Made by a program: the position numbers and the translations under genes
Shown: positions 49,791 to 61,494 of the stretch, in pieces
Layout of the letters: every line of letters starts with the position of its first letter
Position numbering within the stretch: position 1 is the stretch's first letter
From: Ahaetulla prasina
Taxonomy: Eukaryota > Chordata > Lepidosauria > Squamata > Colubridae
Reading direction: 5' to 3'
NCBI RefSeq assembly: GCF_028640845.1
Contig: NC_080546.1
Location: 77,928,697 to 77,992,696, forward strand
Length of the DNA: 64,000 bases
The notes under the pieces: generated by a model
The model's database searches: none
Told to the model about the DNA's origin: nothing
What the model saw: only the letters and a program-made list of their open reading frames with translations

Positions 49791-51789
49791 TAAACAGCGC
49801 TTAATAATGCCAAGTATAGTTGCAATAAATGTGTTTCCTCCCATTACTAATTATCAACAATGGCTTTATTAAAAGTTTACTTAAGTCTTTCACACCTTTA
49901 GGATTTTTTGAAATGAATCAGTAAGTAAAAATAAAAAGTATTTTTTATAGAAACACAGCTATTTTTATTTATATAGAACAAGCTTTCAGTGATGGACCAT
50001 TTACATTAAAATTGTGATGATCAAAAACTGAAAATAGAAATTCTACTAACATAACTCTTTAGTCATTGTTAATTTCGCCCTGGTTGTAATATATTCTAAA
50101 AACAGTTATAGTCATATATTAATTCAGGCTCTTGTTTTAAGGTAACCAGACACATTTAACAAAAGATAATGAATAAATCAATCTACCAACTTTCAGCATA
50201 TTATAGTTTAATTGGAATTAAAATGATATTAGTGTAAGAAACAATTGCACTTTAAAACATTTGAAAAATTAAAAAAGTACACAAAACGAAATCCACAATT
50301 ATACATGTTTGTAACTTTATATACCACTTTATGAACAATCGAGGCTAATCATTCATAACCTCAAATAATATTTTGCCTTTATCTAGAAAAAGTTACACCC
50401 CCAATACCTGTTAGTGTATAGGATATATTCAGTCACTGCTGATATAAGTTCCATTAATGCCAACAAGGCTTGGATATGATTTAACTGTCTCTGGGTAAGG
50501 ACCAAGTGTATGTTACAAAAATAAAATAAAAGTAAAATAAAATTGAGACCACAATTGTGCAAAGTGGTTTGATCAGTTTTAAAGTGTTGGAAGTTATTCC
50601 AGGTTTATTTGTTTATTAAGAAAGGCTTCAACAAAGCTTAAGCAAAGTAACACTTCATTGGTATTTAGTGCAAAAGTTCAAGTTGACCTTATATGAAATG
50701 ACAATGTTGAAAACAGGCTTCTGGAAATGCTTACAAAGAAAATAGTTTACGCAGCCCAGCTTTGATCCAATCACTGATGCAGAAATCGAGACCGTTAATA
50801 CAAAAAACTGTTGCATGGACAGCCAACCATTTGGCCTGCAGCAATGTGTCTGTACGTGCGGCGCGGCATGGCAGAGAATGCAATTCACCTGTTGTCTCGC
50901 ATCACCTGTGAAGTAGAGCAAAGGGAAGAGATGCTCCCATCGCTCTCCAGGAGTCTTTTAACGCTGAAGGATAATTAGGGCTATAAATGTTGAGAATCAA
51001 TAGGTTGGGATGGCGGCTGATCCTGAAAGACCAGAGTAAAATTGGCCCTTTACTCTCGTCCTACTTCCCTGGACTGAATACAGTTTTAATCCACGGTGAA
51101 TCCTCATGCTTGAAACGACTGCTTTCGAACTATTTACAAGACTATTAAGCTCTGCGTTAACCATCTCTAGGCTTATTTTGGGAGTTTTGTTTCCCTTACT
51201 TCTCATGCAAATGACACCCACTTTCCCCCCCCCAAAATTACTTGTTTTGTTTCGCTTTGCCCTGTCCACCTCACCAATTTCCTCCCCCCCCTCCCCGATC
51301 CTCTTTTTCTCCAACTATGTTCTCCCAATCTAGAAGTCTCATTGAGTTGGAGGAAATTTGAAGAGTTGTACACATATTTTAATTTATTTATTTTTTGCAA
51401 CAGCATGTTGACAGAAGTATATGCACGTTAAAATGCTTGTAAATATATTATAGGCCACCGTCGGGGTAGGGAATTGTGTTAACCTTAGTCACAACACAAC
51501 TTGACTAAATATGCACCCATTTCTACTAACTGTATGTTGTTTGTAACATATTCAGTAGAAGCTGTTCCTGGGGGTGGGTGGGTCGGCTAATTAAACAGTG
51601 CATTATCAACGGTAATGAAAGGAGTAAATTGTGGGTGAGCAAAAGCCTGACATCCAGAAGAAACTCAAAGTGTTCCTGAATGGAAGATCCAGGTCTTGAC
51701 ATTTTACTGTCCCTGAAGATCGTTTAGCGGCTGTAAGGGTGAATAAGAATTAACTCTGTTACATGGGATGAAATCTTCACACTTTATGT

Positions 51790-51884
51790 CAGGGGTCTCC
51801 AACCTTGGCAACTTCAAAGCTGGCTGAGGAATTCTGGGAGTTGAAGTCCACAAGTCTTAAAGTTGCTAAGGTTGAAGACCCCTG
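51790..51884. mobile_element. hAT hairpin element
   Basis: Perfect TSD CTTTATGT (51782-51789, 51885-51892). A larger degraded hAT element (GGGGTTCACATACTGG) follows at about 51897-52144. Confidence 0.88.
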
Positions 51885-52226
51885 CTTTATGTGAATGGCA
51901 AAAAAGGTGGGGTTCACATACTGGAGCAACCAGTTCGCCCAGCACCGGAAATGTGAGCGCGCGCCATCCGCGCATGTGTGCAACATCAAACAATATGACA
52001 ATTCGCTCAAACGTATTGTCCCTGCGTGCGTGCGGTGTCAAAAACACAGCAATGTAGGACGGCCTTGTGCCATGGCGGGTGGGCGTGCCCATCCGCAGGT
52101 CGCCACTACCCGAACCAGTCCAAACTGGCTGAGTACCACCTATGCAAAAAAGGTCATATTTCATTCTTCAAACCTCCACCTTGGTTCTATATAGTGAGTT
52201 ACTAGGAGATCCTTCATCCTTTAAGT

Positions 52227-52347
52227 CAGGGGTCTCCAACCTTGGTCCCTTTAAGACTTGTGGACTTCAACTCCCAGCTTTGCTGGCTGAGGGACTCTGG
52301 GAGTTGAAGTCCACAAGTCTTAAAGGGACCAAGGTTGGAGACCCCTG
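52227..52347. mobile_element. hAT hairpin element, near-perfect palindrome
   Basis: Perfect TSD CTTTAAGT (52219-52226, 52348-52355). Arms of about 50 bp are almost identical, so it is young. Confidence 0.9.
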
Positions 52348-53829
52348 CTTTAAGTTGTATTTCTAACAGGCTTTCCCGATTTCATTTAAGATGAGTCTTG
52401 AAGAAGGTTTAGGTCCTGAATTCACTTAAAAGACCAAAGTGACAATGGCTACAAGAATAAGTTTCTTTAGGACAGTTACTCAGCTATCAATCTTAGCAAC
52501 TTTGTGCTTCTCCAACAACACAACAAACATTTTCTCCTGCGCTTCGATGCCTATTCAGTAACTGCATTGGTTTGGTTGTCTTGGACCAAACTTGCAATTT
52601 TTACACTGCTCCTTGAATTAGTGTTTTTCCTGATCCCAGATGCATAGTGTGGGGGTTGGTTTTTGTTGTTTTGAGGTGGGATTTTCGAATGAGAATGTAA
52701 TTGTGGTAGATTGCGCTTCTCTGTTTTAAAAGTGTTTTCATTCTAAACTGATGTTACAATTAAGAGAAATAGAAATTCTGAATTCAAATTTTGTTTCAAC
52801 CATTTTTTTACCGAACAATCTGATGTTTAGTACAATACAACACTATTTTTGCATATTTACATGTCTAATTAGAAAATGTAACTGATTGATAATTTAGGAA
52901 TACTCGTTTTAAAGGGCAACAATACTCAGGGGCAAATAGATCACATTTTCCTTACGATTAGCTTTTCAAATCAAAGGCTTTCAGAGCTCAGCTGCAAGTC
53001 TTATAAAATAGCAAAGATTTAGGAGGATTCTTTATCTTTGTTGCTGTCCAGCTGGCTGGAATTTGGCAGTCCCAATTCAGTTTCCCTCGTTAAACCAATT
53101 CCATAATCTTGAATCAGATCTAATTCCAGGACAAAAAGTAATATGTATTAACACAATAGCTACACTTTCACCTAATGTCATTAACAGGAACACTCCGCTC
53201 ATAGTTTGCAAAGGTAATACGCAGTAGCACGGCACAGATGTTGAAGCGGAAACTGCTCATGAAGCTTGGTGAACAGAATGATGATCCTAACATATAGTTT
53301 ACTGGAATGAAGGATAAAGGGGCTAGATTTCCCACCCTACTGGTCTGCTGTCCTCCAGATGTTGAAACTCAACACGTCTAAAAGATAACCAGCGGAAAAA
53401 GGTTGGACGACCCTCCTTTAGATAATATGAAAAGTATGGTGAAAAAGCCAAGATGGTGTCACTGAAGCTCCACCCATTGTTTACGGGTAACAATTATAGC
53501 TGCCATCTGGACATTTTTTTAACCATATCTTGCAGGTATATCTGGGGATAATTTTTGCTTTCGGTCACTTAAAGATATTGTGTATCATTATTCCTTGAAT
53601 GACGCGAGCAATGGATTTAAGACTGGAAATCCTTTTTTTAAACTATATTTTTTTCTCTTTGTTTGTACAACAATTCCCCTCCCATTTTTTTTGTTAGTGC
53701 TGGACGTACGTTTTTGTTTTGTTCTTCTGTTTTCTGTTCTACCATTTATGATAAGACTGAAAATCATGATACAGTTCTCTCCAAATACAATTGAATTACT
53801 TATTCAGTGTGTTCTTATTGTACAGAGAT

Positions 53830-53980
53830 GAGGAATGAATATATATATATATATGTTTTCTGAGGTTTTCGCGGGTGTTTGTATGTAGGTCTTTGGTTAT
53901 TCGGGTTTTCTCCCAATTTTACTTCCAATTTTACGCGAGAGAAAACCCGAATAACCAAAGACCTACATATATATATCTCA
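53830..53980. repeat. Foldback repeat with GTAGGTCTTTGGTTATTCGG arms
   Basis: Inverted arms of about 35 bp around a 30-bp loop, flanked by (AT)n, inside the putative CRACD 3' UTR; could form a hairpin in the transcript. Confidence 0.75.
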
Positions 53981-54632
53981 ATATATCAATAAATGAAAAC
54001 ATTATTGTTGCATGAATATATTTCTGGATATGAAGGAAATGAAAATGTAACAATGCAGTTTGCACGCAGGCTGTTGATGGCTCGGAGAATCATTTAGAGA
54101 AATACAAGAAGGAAATCTTTGATGTAACATATCTTGAGTGTGTTAATTAGTAAATCATTAAATACATTCGAGAAGTGTGACTAATGTTCAAAACTAAAAA
54201 CCTCAGGAAAAACTCTTTAGAATTTAAAGAAAAAAATGGTGCTTTCATTACTCCTAAATTACATTTCATTATTTCTGAAGTCATTTTTTTTTTTGCCAGA
54301 TCAGAGGCAAATTAATTCAAAGTTATCTCGTAACTATGGCAGAAGCAGAGATCTTTCGTATTCCTGTACCTGAGTGGCATTTTGTAAAAATGTCCAAGTA
54401 AAATAATAGGTTGACGGGAAGCTGACATTCAACAACACTGAAGCAGTGAGTGGCCTGAAACTCAAAATACCTGCTAGAACATTCCTCTCATGATCTACAG
54501 TTCAATGTCTTTCATCGGTCGGAGTTTGCCCTTAAATGTGTTTTCAGGAGCATTTGCCATGTGAGAATATGAATTTTTAAAAAAAGGAAATGGCTCTCCA
54601 ACCAGAGTAAAACATAAAAAGCTAGGATCTAT

Positions 54633-54793
54633 TTACTTAATGATCTGGGGACAGTCGCTCCAAGCTTTCGCTTTTCTCTTGGCTAAGGCCAACCAAGCAG
54701 GCTCGGTTGAGACGGGATTAGCATCCGGCGTAGAGAATCTCTTGGTGACTTCTTTAGCCAAAGGCGACGATGAAAGGGAATCGGCGATCTCCA
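54633..54793 (-). CDS. CRACD: CRACD (KIAA1211) last coding exon
   Basis: The minus-strand acceptor CTCTCTCACAG precedes 54793; the stop is complement 54635-54633. The exon encodes the conserved C-terminus VEIADS, KEVTKRFSTPDANPV, then EPAWLALAKRKAKAWSDC and PQIIK. CRACD is the capping-protein-inhibiting regulator of actin dynamics, a cytoplasmic protein that binds capping protein. The identification rests on this distinctive C-terminus and on the neighbour AASDH. The exon enters with two bases completing a Val codon split G|TG, matching the donor at 59854. Confidence 0.88.
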
Positions 54794-55174
54794 CTGTGAG
54801 AGAGATTGAGGAAAAGGGGAAACGGTTAACTGCGCCGCTATAGAAATGCCTTCCCCATGAGGAATGCCCTGGGCATTTCGTTAAGAGAAGCAAAGAAGCC
54901 AAGAACAAAAGATCACAAGAGTCTGCCCTGGGGTGGGGGTGGGGTGTAAAACAACAACAAAGTATTTTTCGGGAGCAACTCTTGTGATTCCAGTTTGGCA
55001 TCACCAAGAAGACAGAAGCGTAGGTGCTCTGCAGAATAATGAAAGCTATCTGAAGGGCAGCTCTCCTTCCCACGCTAAGAAATTCTTATAAGCAAAAGGC
55101 AGAAGCAATCTAAATTAAGTAGCATTTTTGCAGGGTTTTTTTAAAAAAAGTATTGCTTTTTTTAATCTTCCTTT

Positions 55175-55180
<6 letters not shown>

Positions 55181-55217
<37 letters not shown>
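55181..55217. repeat. (TG)n microsatellite
   Basis: About 18 uninterrupted TG units in the last CRACD intron. Confidence 0.95.
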
Positions 55218-55218
<1 letters not shown>

Positions 55219-55309
55219 GGGAGGAGGATAGGCTAGCGTACTCTAAACATGGACTTTACTATTTAAAGGCCACATATTACTTGGCAGAGAAAGAAAAATA
55301 CGTCTGTTG

Positions 55310-55660
55310 CAGGGATGCTATTCAGCAGGTTCTGGAGAACTGGTAGTGGAAATTTTGAGCAGTTCGGAGAACCGGCAAATACCACTTCTGGCTGGCCCCA
55401 GAGTGGGGTGGGAATGGAGATTTTGCAATATCTTTCCCCCAAGAGTGGGCAGGGAATGGGGATTTTGCAATATCTTTCCCCCAGGAGTGGGCAGGGAATG
55501 GGGATTTTGCAATATCTTTCCCCCAGGAGTGGGATGCGAATGGAGATTTTGCAGTATCCTTCCCCTGCCATGCCCACCAAACCACGCCCACCAAGCCACA
55601 CCACGCCCACTAAGCCACGCCCACAGAACCAGTAGGTAAAAAAATTGAATTCCACCCCTG
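55310..55660. mobile_element. hAT element of the ACCGGT group, four 42-bp units
   Basis: CAGGGATGCTATTCAGCAGG to TTCCACCCCTG, flanks GTCTGTTG/GTTTGTTG. Four tandem 42-bp units at about 55399-55566. Confidence 0.82.
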
Positions 55661-55669
55661 GTTTGTTGG

Positions 55670-56280
55670 ATAGCCAGCAAATATTCCAGAAACCGAGAAT
55701 GCTTCAGAGATCGGCAGACTTTCAAAAATGCAAAATCAGTCTGTCTTTTAACACATTCTCGGTTTTGGGGTATGGCACAAGACTGTTTCTTACAGCAACT
55801 GGTAAGCTGAACACATATTAAAATGCTTACCTGCGCAGAAATCAATATTTGCTCTTTTTTGCATATGATAACACAGCAGCTGAAAATTAGCTCGTTCCTT
55901 TATAATTTCACCAAGGATTGATAAGACGGCAGGATGCTAATAGATTTTTTTTTTTTTGAAAATTTGCTGGTTAACATTATTAATAATGGAGTCTTTTACT
56001 GCTTGGACAAAACAGCAGACAATTTTCCAGCGAGAGGTTGGCTTTCATTCCTTCTCCGTTCATTTAAAATGAAGGTAGAGTTTAAGGAAGACGGTGGGGC
56101 GGGAGGAAGAGGAAGAATTCAATGCCATGTTTTAATGAGTGAATTTCACAGCATCCATAGAGTTAGTCAGATAAATCTAGATTTTTAAAAAATGATTAAA
56201 ATGAATGCAGTGACATTGTGACGTCATTCCTGTTTTGTACTTGCGGCCGTGATGGTGGATATGAGTGAAGAATAGGATTG
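55670..56280. other. CRACD intron, nothing recognised
   Basis: Unique sequence without exon signature on the minus strand. Confidence 0.4.
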
Positions 56281-56289
56281 ATACTAGCT

Positions 56290-56626
56290 CAGGGGTCGGC
56301 AACCTTAAACCCTCAAAGAGCCACAAAAGTCCTAGCCGGAAGTCTCCATTCAATTCTGGAGCCAGCCGGAAGTCCGGTTCCTCCACCATAAAGTCTCCTC
56401 CTAATGACCTTTTTCCTCTACCTGTTCTAACCAAAAGCCCTATTAATTGTGGAGCTGACCGGAAAACCCGATCCTTTCCATAGACTAGAGTCTCCTCCTG
56501 GCACGCCATGCTTCCCCCCTCAACCGGAAGCTACTCTCAAATTTGTGGTGCCGACCAGTGACAGAGCCACAGCAGAGGGATGAAAGAGCCACATGCGGCT
56601 CCAGAGCCGTGGGTTGCCGACTCCTG
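56290..56626. mobile_element. hAT element, GGTCGGCAACC family
   Basis: CAGGGGTCGGCAACCTTAAA to GGGTTGCCGACTCCTG, flanks TACTAGCT/TACTAGGC. Interior repeats of CCGGAAG. Confidence 0.8.
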
Positions 56627-56837
56627 TACTAGGCTTATGTTACATTACTTCCCCTTTTCCTCCACCCATAGAAACCTAGGCCAAATTGCATTTAAGATTA
56701 TTCCTACCTTAATGGGAGCAGACGCTAAATCTATTCATCGATTAAAGAGGTACCACCCTGAATTCTTGCCAAAATCAAAGGCTCCAGGTGCAGATCGATT
56801 CATGATTGTACAGAATACAGAATTCCTCTTTCCTTTT

Positions 56838-57215
56838 ACAGGTAGTTCTTGACTTACAACAGTTCGTTTAGCGACCGTTGTTCGAAGTTACAACGGCGCT
56901 GTAAAAAGTGACTTATGACCACTTTTCACACTTACGATTGCAGCATCCCGGTGGCCACATGATCAAAATTCAGACCCTTGGCAACTGACTCATATTTATG
57001 ACGGTTGCTGTATCCCGGGGTCATGTGAAACCTTTTTGCGACCTTTTGACAAGCAAAGTCAATGGGGAAGCCAGATTCATTTAACACCCATAGTACTAAC
57101 GTAACAACCCCAGCGATTCACTTAACAACCATCTCACAAAACTCGCTTAATAAATATCTCACTTAGTAACAGAAATGTTGGGCTCCCTTGTGGCCATAAG
57201 TTGAGGACTACCTCC
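56838..57215. mobile_element. TIR DNA element (GTAGTCCT type), near full length
   Basis: AGGTAGTTCTTGACTTACAA to ATAAGTTGAGGACTACCT: complete inverted ends, about 375 bp. 57216-58000 afterwards is unique intron. Confidence 0.75.
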
Positions 57216-57999
57216 TATTGTGTTCATCTGATTTGGAAAGAAGTAAACGAAATCAGTGATGCTATTTTAGACATAATACTAAGCTGTATGTAGAGGATTT
57301 TAATTGGTCAGATATTGCCTCTCTCTGGCTGCAATCCAAAGTATTTTTGAATTTGGATATTTGGAAGACTGCCTTTCAAAAAAGAAGCCAGCCTGAACGT
57401 TTATAGAATAAGAATAGATTATGGTGCTTAATTTATATCCTCCACAACAATAACTTATTCTGATGGTTATGGCTCTTTTTATGTGAACGAGCTCCATCAT
57501 TTAATGTTATTTTATGTTACTAGCAGAGTAACAATAAATTATATGAAGTGCACACAATTTTGTGGAGGCCTCCCTATTGTGTGCTGCCTTTACATGACAA
57601 TAAAATTAGTTCACTCCCTCTTGCCTTGATCATCCAAAGCTATTGCTTGTTTTTTAATCAACGAATCGGCTTTTATGCCTGAATGGCAGCATTTAAGAAC
57701 TATATAAAAAAAGCCATAATTAGGAAACGGAGTAATCTAGAGACGATTTCTTCAGTCAGCTTCATGGAACAACCTATTTATTATATCACCACATCATTTG
57801 CTTACTATCATAGCTTTTTATTCGCTTAACGCCTTAACCATCTGCCTCATCCGTATCCAGGGTACACTTATCAATTGAGAAAAGCAACTTTGGACTTGGA
57901 ATTTGCTTCCATCTGACCTGGATGGTTGAGAATTTCCATAGACATTTACTGTAGCTGTGCATTTTGGGATGAGCATCCTTCGAAGGGGATGGAAGTATG

Positions 58000-58900
58000 G
58001 ATGGATTTCTAGAAAATGTTGCAGACGACAGGATTCAGGGTGCCCTGACGGCGTAGACAAACCTCCAAGTGGTCTCAGCGACACTCAAAAAGAGTGCTAA
58101 CGACCAGAGGACTGCAAAGAATATAAATCCTTCCGTTCTCCACCATTCAGTCAGTACTGAGGATGCTTCTTGAAAGAGAAGCGAACCGTCTTTAAGCAAA
58201 ACAAGTATTGTGGTCCGCCTGAGGCCTGAGGAGCTGGCAGCAGAGTCGGATAGTGAAGAGGTTGGGGAGGAACATGGGCCAGTCCTGAAGTCTGGGGAAG
58301 GCTCAGATGAAGGCTCTGTGTCGGTGGCAGAGAGGGGGCCAGGGCCATCTGGGAGATATGTGCTGCCTCCGGAATCTGACATTAGTTGAGGCAGAAGAAC
58401 AGTGTGAGCCTGTTCCTAGTGCGCACATGTGCCGAGCTGCCAGAAGGCAAGAACAATTAAAGGAAAAAAGGGTGACTCGGGAGTAAGGCTTGGAGTTGAT
58501 TGGCCCCTCCCATAAGACATAAAAGGGGAGCAAACGGATGTGAGCCTTTGCAGGAAGCAATTAGTTCATATAGTCAATTCAAGCTCTGAGAAGTCCGTTT
58601 GGCCTTGTAAAACTAATTGACAATTAGATCTCTGGCAGCATTTCAAGGGAGATACCAAGATGGGTGCTTATCAACATTGCCCTGAAAGACTGTGTCAACT
58701 CAAGTAGACATCTGTCAGAATCTTCACAGACTGTTTGTGAATCATTATGGGCTGTGAATGACCATAATTCACAGCCGTCTCAATAAAAGAGGGTTTGGGG
58801 GACTAAAATTGTGATTTATGCTTTCTCAGGAAGCCTAGGTCAGAACAACAAGAAAAACTAGTTGCCGTTTGAAAGAAAGCACCTTTGGGAAAGTGAAAAA
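58000..58900. repeat. Foldback repeat (AAGAAGCTTCTT family) split by a solo LTR
   Basis: 58000-58205 and 58853-58900 (AAGAGAAGCGAACCGTCTTT; AAAGCACCTTTGGG) match 32463-32880; LTR 58206-58847 sits between. Confidence 0.6.
58206..58847 (+). mobile_element. Solo LTR, family A
   Basis: TATTGTGGTCCGCC (first G mutated to A) to TCAGAACA with perfect TSD ACAAG (58201-58205, 58848-58852). AATAAA near 58782. Confidence 0.85.
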
Positions 58901-59756
58901 AGGGACTTACGACTGTTTTTCACACTTATGACCGTTGCAGTATGTTGATGGTCATACGACCAGAATTGGGATGCTTGGTGTTGTGTCTTGCCCGCCCTCA
59001 GAGCAGCCGGGGCCTTCTTATCTGCTCCCGAACACGGAGGAATGTATGCCTCCCGGCCCCAGTCCTGGCTCCATGCCCAGACAAACTGCAGAAGAAGGAG
59101 CACCTCCCGGCCCCAGCCCTGACTCCATGCCCAGGCAAACGGAGCAGCTAGACCCCTCCCCCTCCTCCACAGCATGTGAGCCTGAGGAGGGTTTATTACC
59201 AACAGCTGATTGGAGTGACCCTCGCATCAGAAGATTGGATAGGCGGAGGCAACAGAAGGAAGGGAGGGGCAGGCCTTAATGAGTGCTGAGTCATGGAGCC
59301 ACACCCCATGGCCTATATAAAGGATCTGCTTTCTGGCAGTCTCTGAGTCAGGCAAAAGTCGAACTTATCTTGCTGAAGTCACTTTCTGGTCTCCTGCCTG
59401 CTCTGAGGACTTTGCTAGGACTTTGGGCAGAGCTGCAGAGGCAAGCCTGATTCGGATTTCCCTGACCCGGCCGTCAGCGGAGGAGTGGGACACGACACTT
59501 GGCAACGGATTCATATTTACGACAGTTGCAGTGTCTCAGGGTCATGTGATCGCCTTTTGTGACTTTCTGACAAGCAAAGTCAACGGGGAAACCAGATTCG
59601 CTTAACAACGGTGTTACACGTTGAACAACTGTGGTGATTCAGTTAATACTAAACTTCAAGAAAAGTCATAAAATGGGGGCAAGAGTCACTTAACAAATTT
59701 CTCACTTAGCAACATAAATTTTGGACTCGACTGTGGTCAGAAGTCAAGGACTGCCT
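58895..59756. mobile_element. TIR DNA element split by a solo LTR
   Basis: 58895-58978 and 59498-59756 join into one GTAGTCCT-type element. The terminal part reads GTCAAGGACTGCCTGTAC at the right end. Confidence 0.7.
58979..59497 (+). mobile_element. Solo LTR, family B
   Basis: TGTTGTGTCTTGCCC to GGACACGACA, perfect TSD CTTGG (58974-58978, 59498-59502). TATATAA at 59314-59320. U3 carries repeats of a CCCGGCCCCAGTCCTGGCTC unit and a Pro/Ser-rich open frame of about 114 codons. Confidence 0.9.
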
Positions 59757-59853
59757 GTACTCCAGGCAAGGTGAACCAACAACGGCTTACATACTCAACC
59801 GTCTCAGAAATAAAATTTGCAACTACAATCGCGAGCCAAAATGTCAACCATAC

Positions 59854-60022
59854 CTGTAACGGAAGAAGGCAGGGTATTCGACTTTTTGAGCTGTTCTCTA
59901 CGTTCAAATCTTGATGTAGCCGTCTCCATTTTTTTCTCCTCTTCTGGGCCAGTGGACTTTTGCGATACGTTTGACCTGCTCACATTATTGCTTTTATTAT
60001 CTGCCTGGTTGTTCATGCTGGC
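59854..60022 (-). CDS. CRACD: CRACD penultimate coding exon
   Basis: Minus-strand acceptor TATATTAG ends at 60023; donor GTATGG follows 59854. The 169 nt start in phase 0 and end in phase 1. They encode ASMNNQADNKSNN through ATSRFERREQLKKSNTLPSS and VT. The SRFERREQLKK block is characteristic of the CRACD/CRACDL family just before the C-terminal WLALAKRKAKAW motif. The upstream exon at 61981 ends in phase 0, which fits. Confidence 0.85.
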
Positions 60023-60193
60023 CTAATATAAAAAGTAACAGTATAAACATGTGCTAAATATTAATACGTTTATAGTGCATGTTCATCATATAGATTGACT
60101 CAAAAGTACAAAGTATGGGCAAAGCACTAGTTAGAAAGCATTTGTAAATGCCTTTCCAGGTGCTATAACTCACATGGCACACATTTAAAATAA

Positions 60194-60617
60194 GAATAGA
60201 ATAGAATAGAATAGAATAGAATGGAATGGAATGGAATGGAATGGAATGGAATGGAATGGAATGGAATGGAATGGAATGGAACGGAACGGAACGGAACAAA
60301 ACAGAAGAAAATAGAATAGAAGGGAATGGAAGGGAAGGGAAGGGAAGGGAACGGAAGGGAACGGAACGGAACAGAACAGAACAGAACAGAGCAGAGCAGA
60401 ACAGAAGAAAATAGAATGGAATGGAATGGAATGGAATGGAATGGAAGGGAATGGAAGGGAAGGGAAGGGAAGGGAAGGGAACGGAACGGAACAGAACAGA
60501 ACAGAACAGAACAGAACAGAACAGAACAGAAGAAAATAGAATGGAATGGAATGGAATGGAATGGAAGGAAAGGGAAGGGAAGGGAAGGGAAGGGAACGGA
60601 ACGGAACAGAACAGAAC
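60194..60617. repeat. Pentamer microsatellite with higher-order structure
   Basis: Runs of GGAAT, GGGAA, GGAAC and AGAAC follow one another in the same order three times, each cycle starting with AGAAGAAAATAGAAT at 60303, 60403 and 60528 (periods 100 and 125 bp, both multiples of five). Confidence 0.92.
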
Positions 60618-60790
60618 TTTATTGTCATTTTGAATGTACACTAATCTGGTATACATTAAAAATGAAATTTTGTTGCATAAATCTCTTAAAGGATCACCAC
60701 CTCCAATTTTACATTACATAAACAATGCAAGATAAACAAATAAATAAATGCAAAATTATGTATATACCAACATGTATTATATGACACAGA
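60618..60790 (-). mobile_element. LINE 3' tail next to the pentamer array
   Basis: CTTTATTGTCATTTTGAATG, same tail family as 5351. It is the minus-strand 3' end from which the array extends. 60790-61490 beyond it is unrecognised intron. Confidence 0.7.
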
Positions 60791-61494
60791 GAAACAAAAC
60801 GATCCCGTTATACATGTTTATTTATGGCCAGAAAATACCGAGAATGTTTATGTGCAATGACTGTGTGTGAACAGCTTGTTCTTCCCATGGAACATCTTTA
60901 TCAATCTATTCATTTAATAAGGCCAATGTCTGGAGAGAATGGCCCTAATCAATTGAATCAATTATTATTAATAATAATTAAGTCTTTGAAGACCATAGGA
61001 AAAAATATGCAATATCCCATATGCAATTTGCTTGCAATTAATGGCTAGAAGTAAATTATTGCATCTATCTGGTAGATTCTGCATTGCTTGTCAGCTTCAC
61101 GAGGCTATCCAGATCAGAAAATAGACAATAACAGAATCTTGTGTGGTTCCCCCCCACCCCGCTTCCTTTCCCGGGGTTCAAGGCCTGCTTCAGAGGTTTT
61201 CATTTCCCCGGCAGCTTCAGAATATCTCACCCAAGGCCGTTTCCCAACAAAACAGGCTTTGAAGTACAATGCAACGGTTTTGACTTTGATTTTTTTTAAT
61301 CTTTTGTATGATAAGGAATGTGTTTTATTTTTGTTATGTTCTTCCTTTGCTTTTTGTTACATGGTAGAAGCTCTTTCCATTTGCATCGTAAACTGCAATG
61401 AGCCTAGAGAAGCTTTGGCGGCAGGTGCATTTGAGAAAACATATTTTAAAGAGGGAGATGTGAGTTGAAGCGAGTCGCCTCCATCTTGCTAAGC

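Larger units (their letters stand above)
49940..54632 (-). other. Probable CRACD 3' UTR
   Basis: This 4.7-kb stretch after the CRACD stop is AT-rich and mostly free of LINE and LTR sequence, unlike the rest of the window; only a few hAT hairpins and one foldback interrupt it. A minus-strand AATAAA (complement of 49964-49969) could end the transcript. The UTR extent is inferred from repeat depletion and gene order, not from a conserved motif. Confidence 0.45.

Noticed and set aside
55307..55639. ORFs with a repeated peptide (GREWGFCNIFPP) suggesting a repeat protein
   Set aside because: 42 bp is a multiple of three, so the hAT internal repeat gives periodic peptides on both strands; no gene structure.
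60054..60721. Open frames up to 200 codons (repeated MEWNG or FHSIP peptides) on both strands
   Set aside because: Pentamer microsatellite lacking stops in several frames; not a gene.
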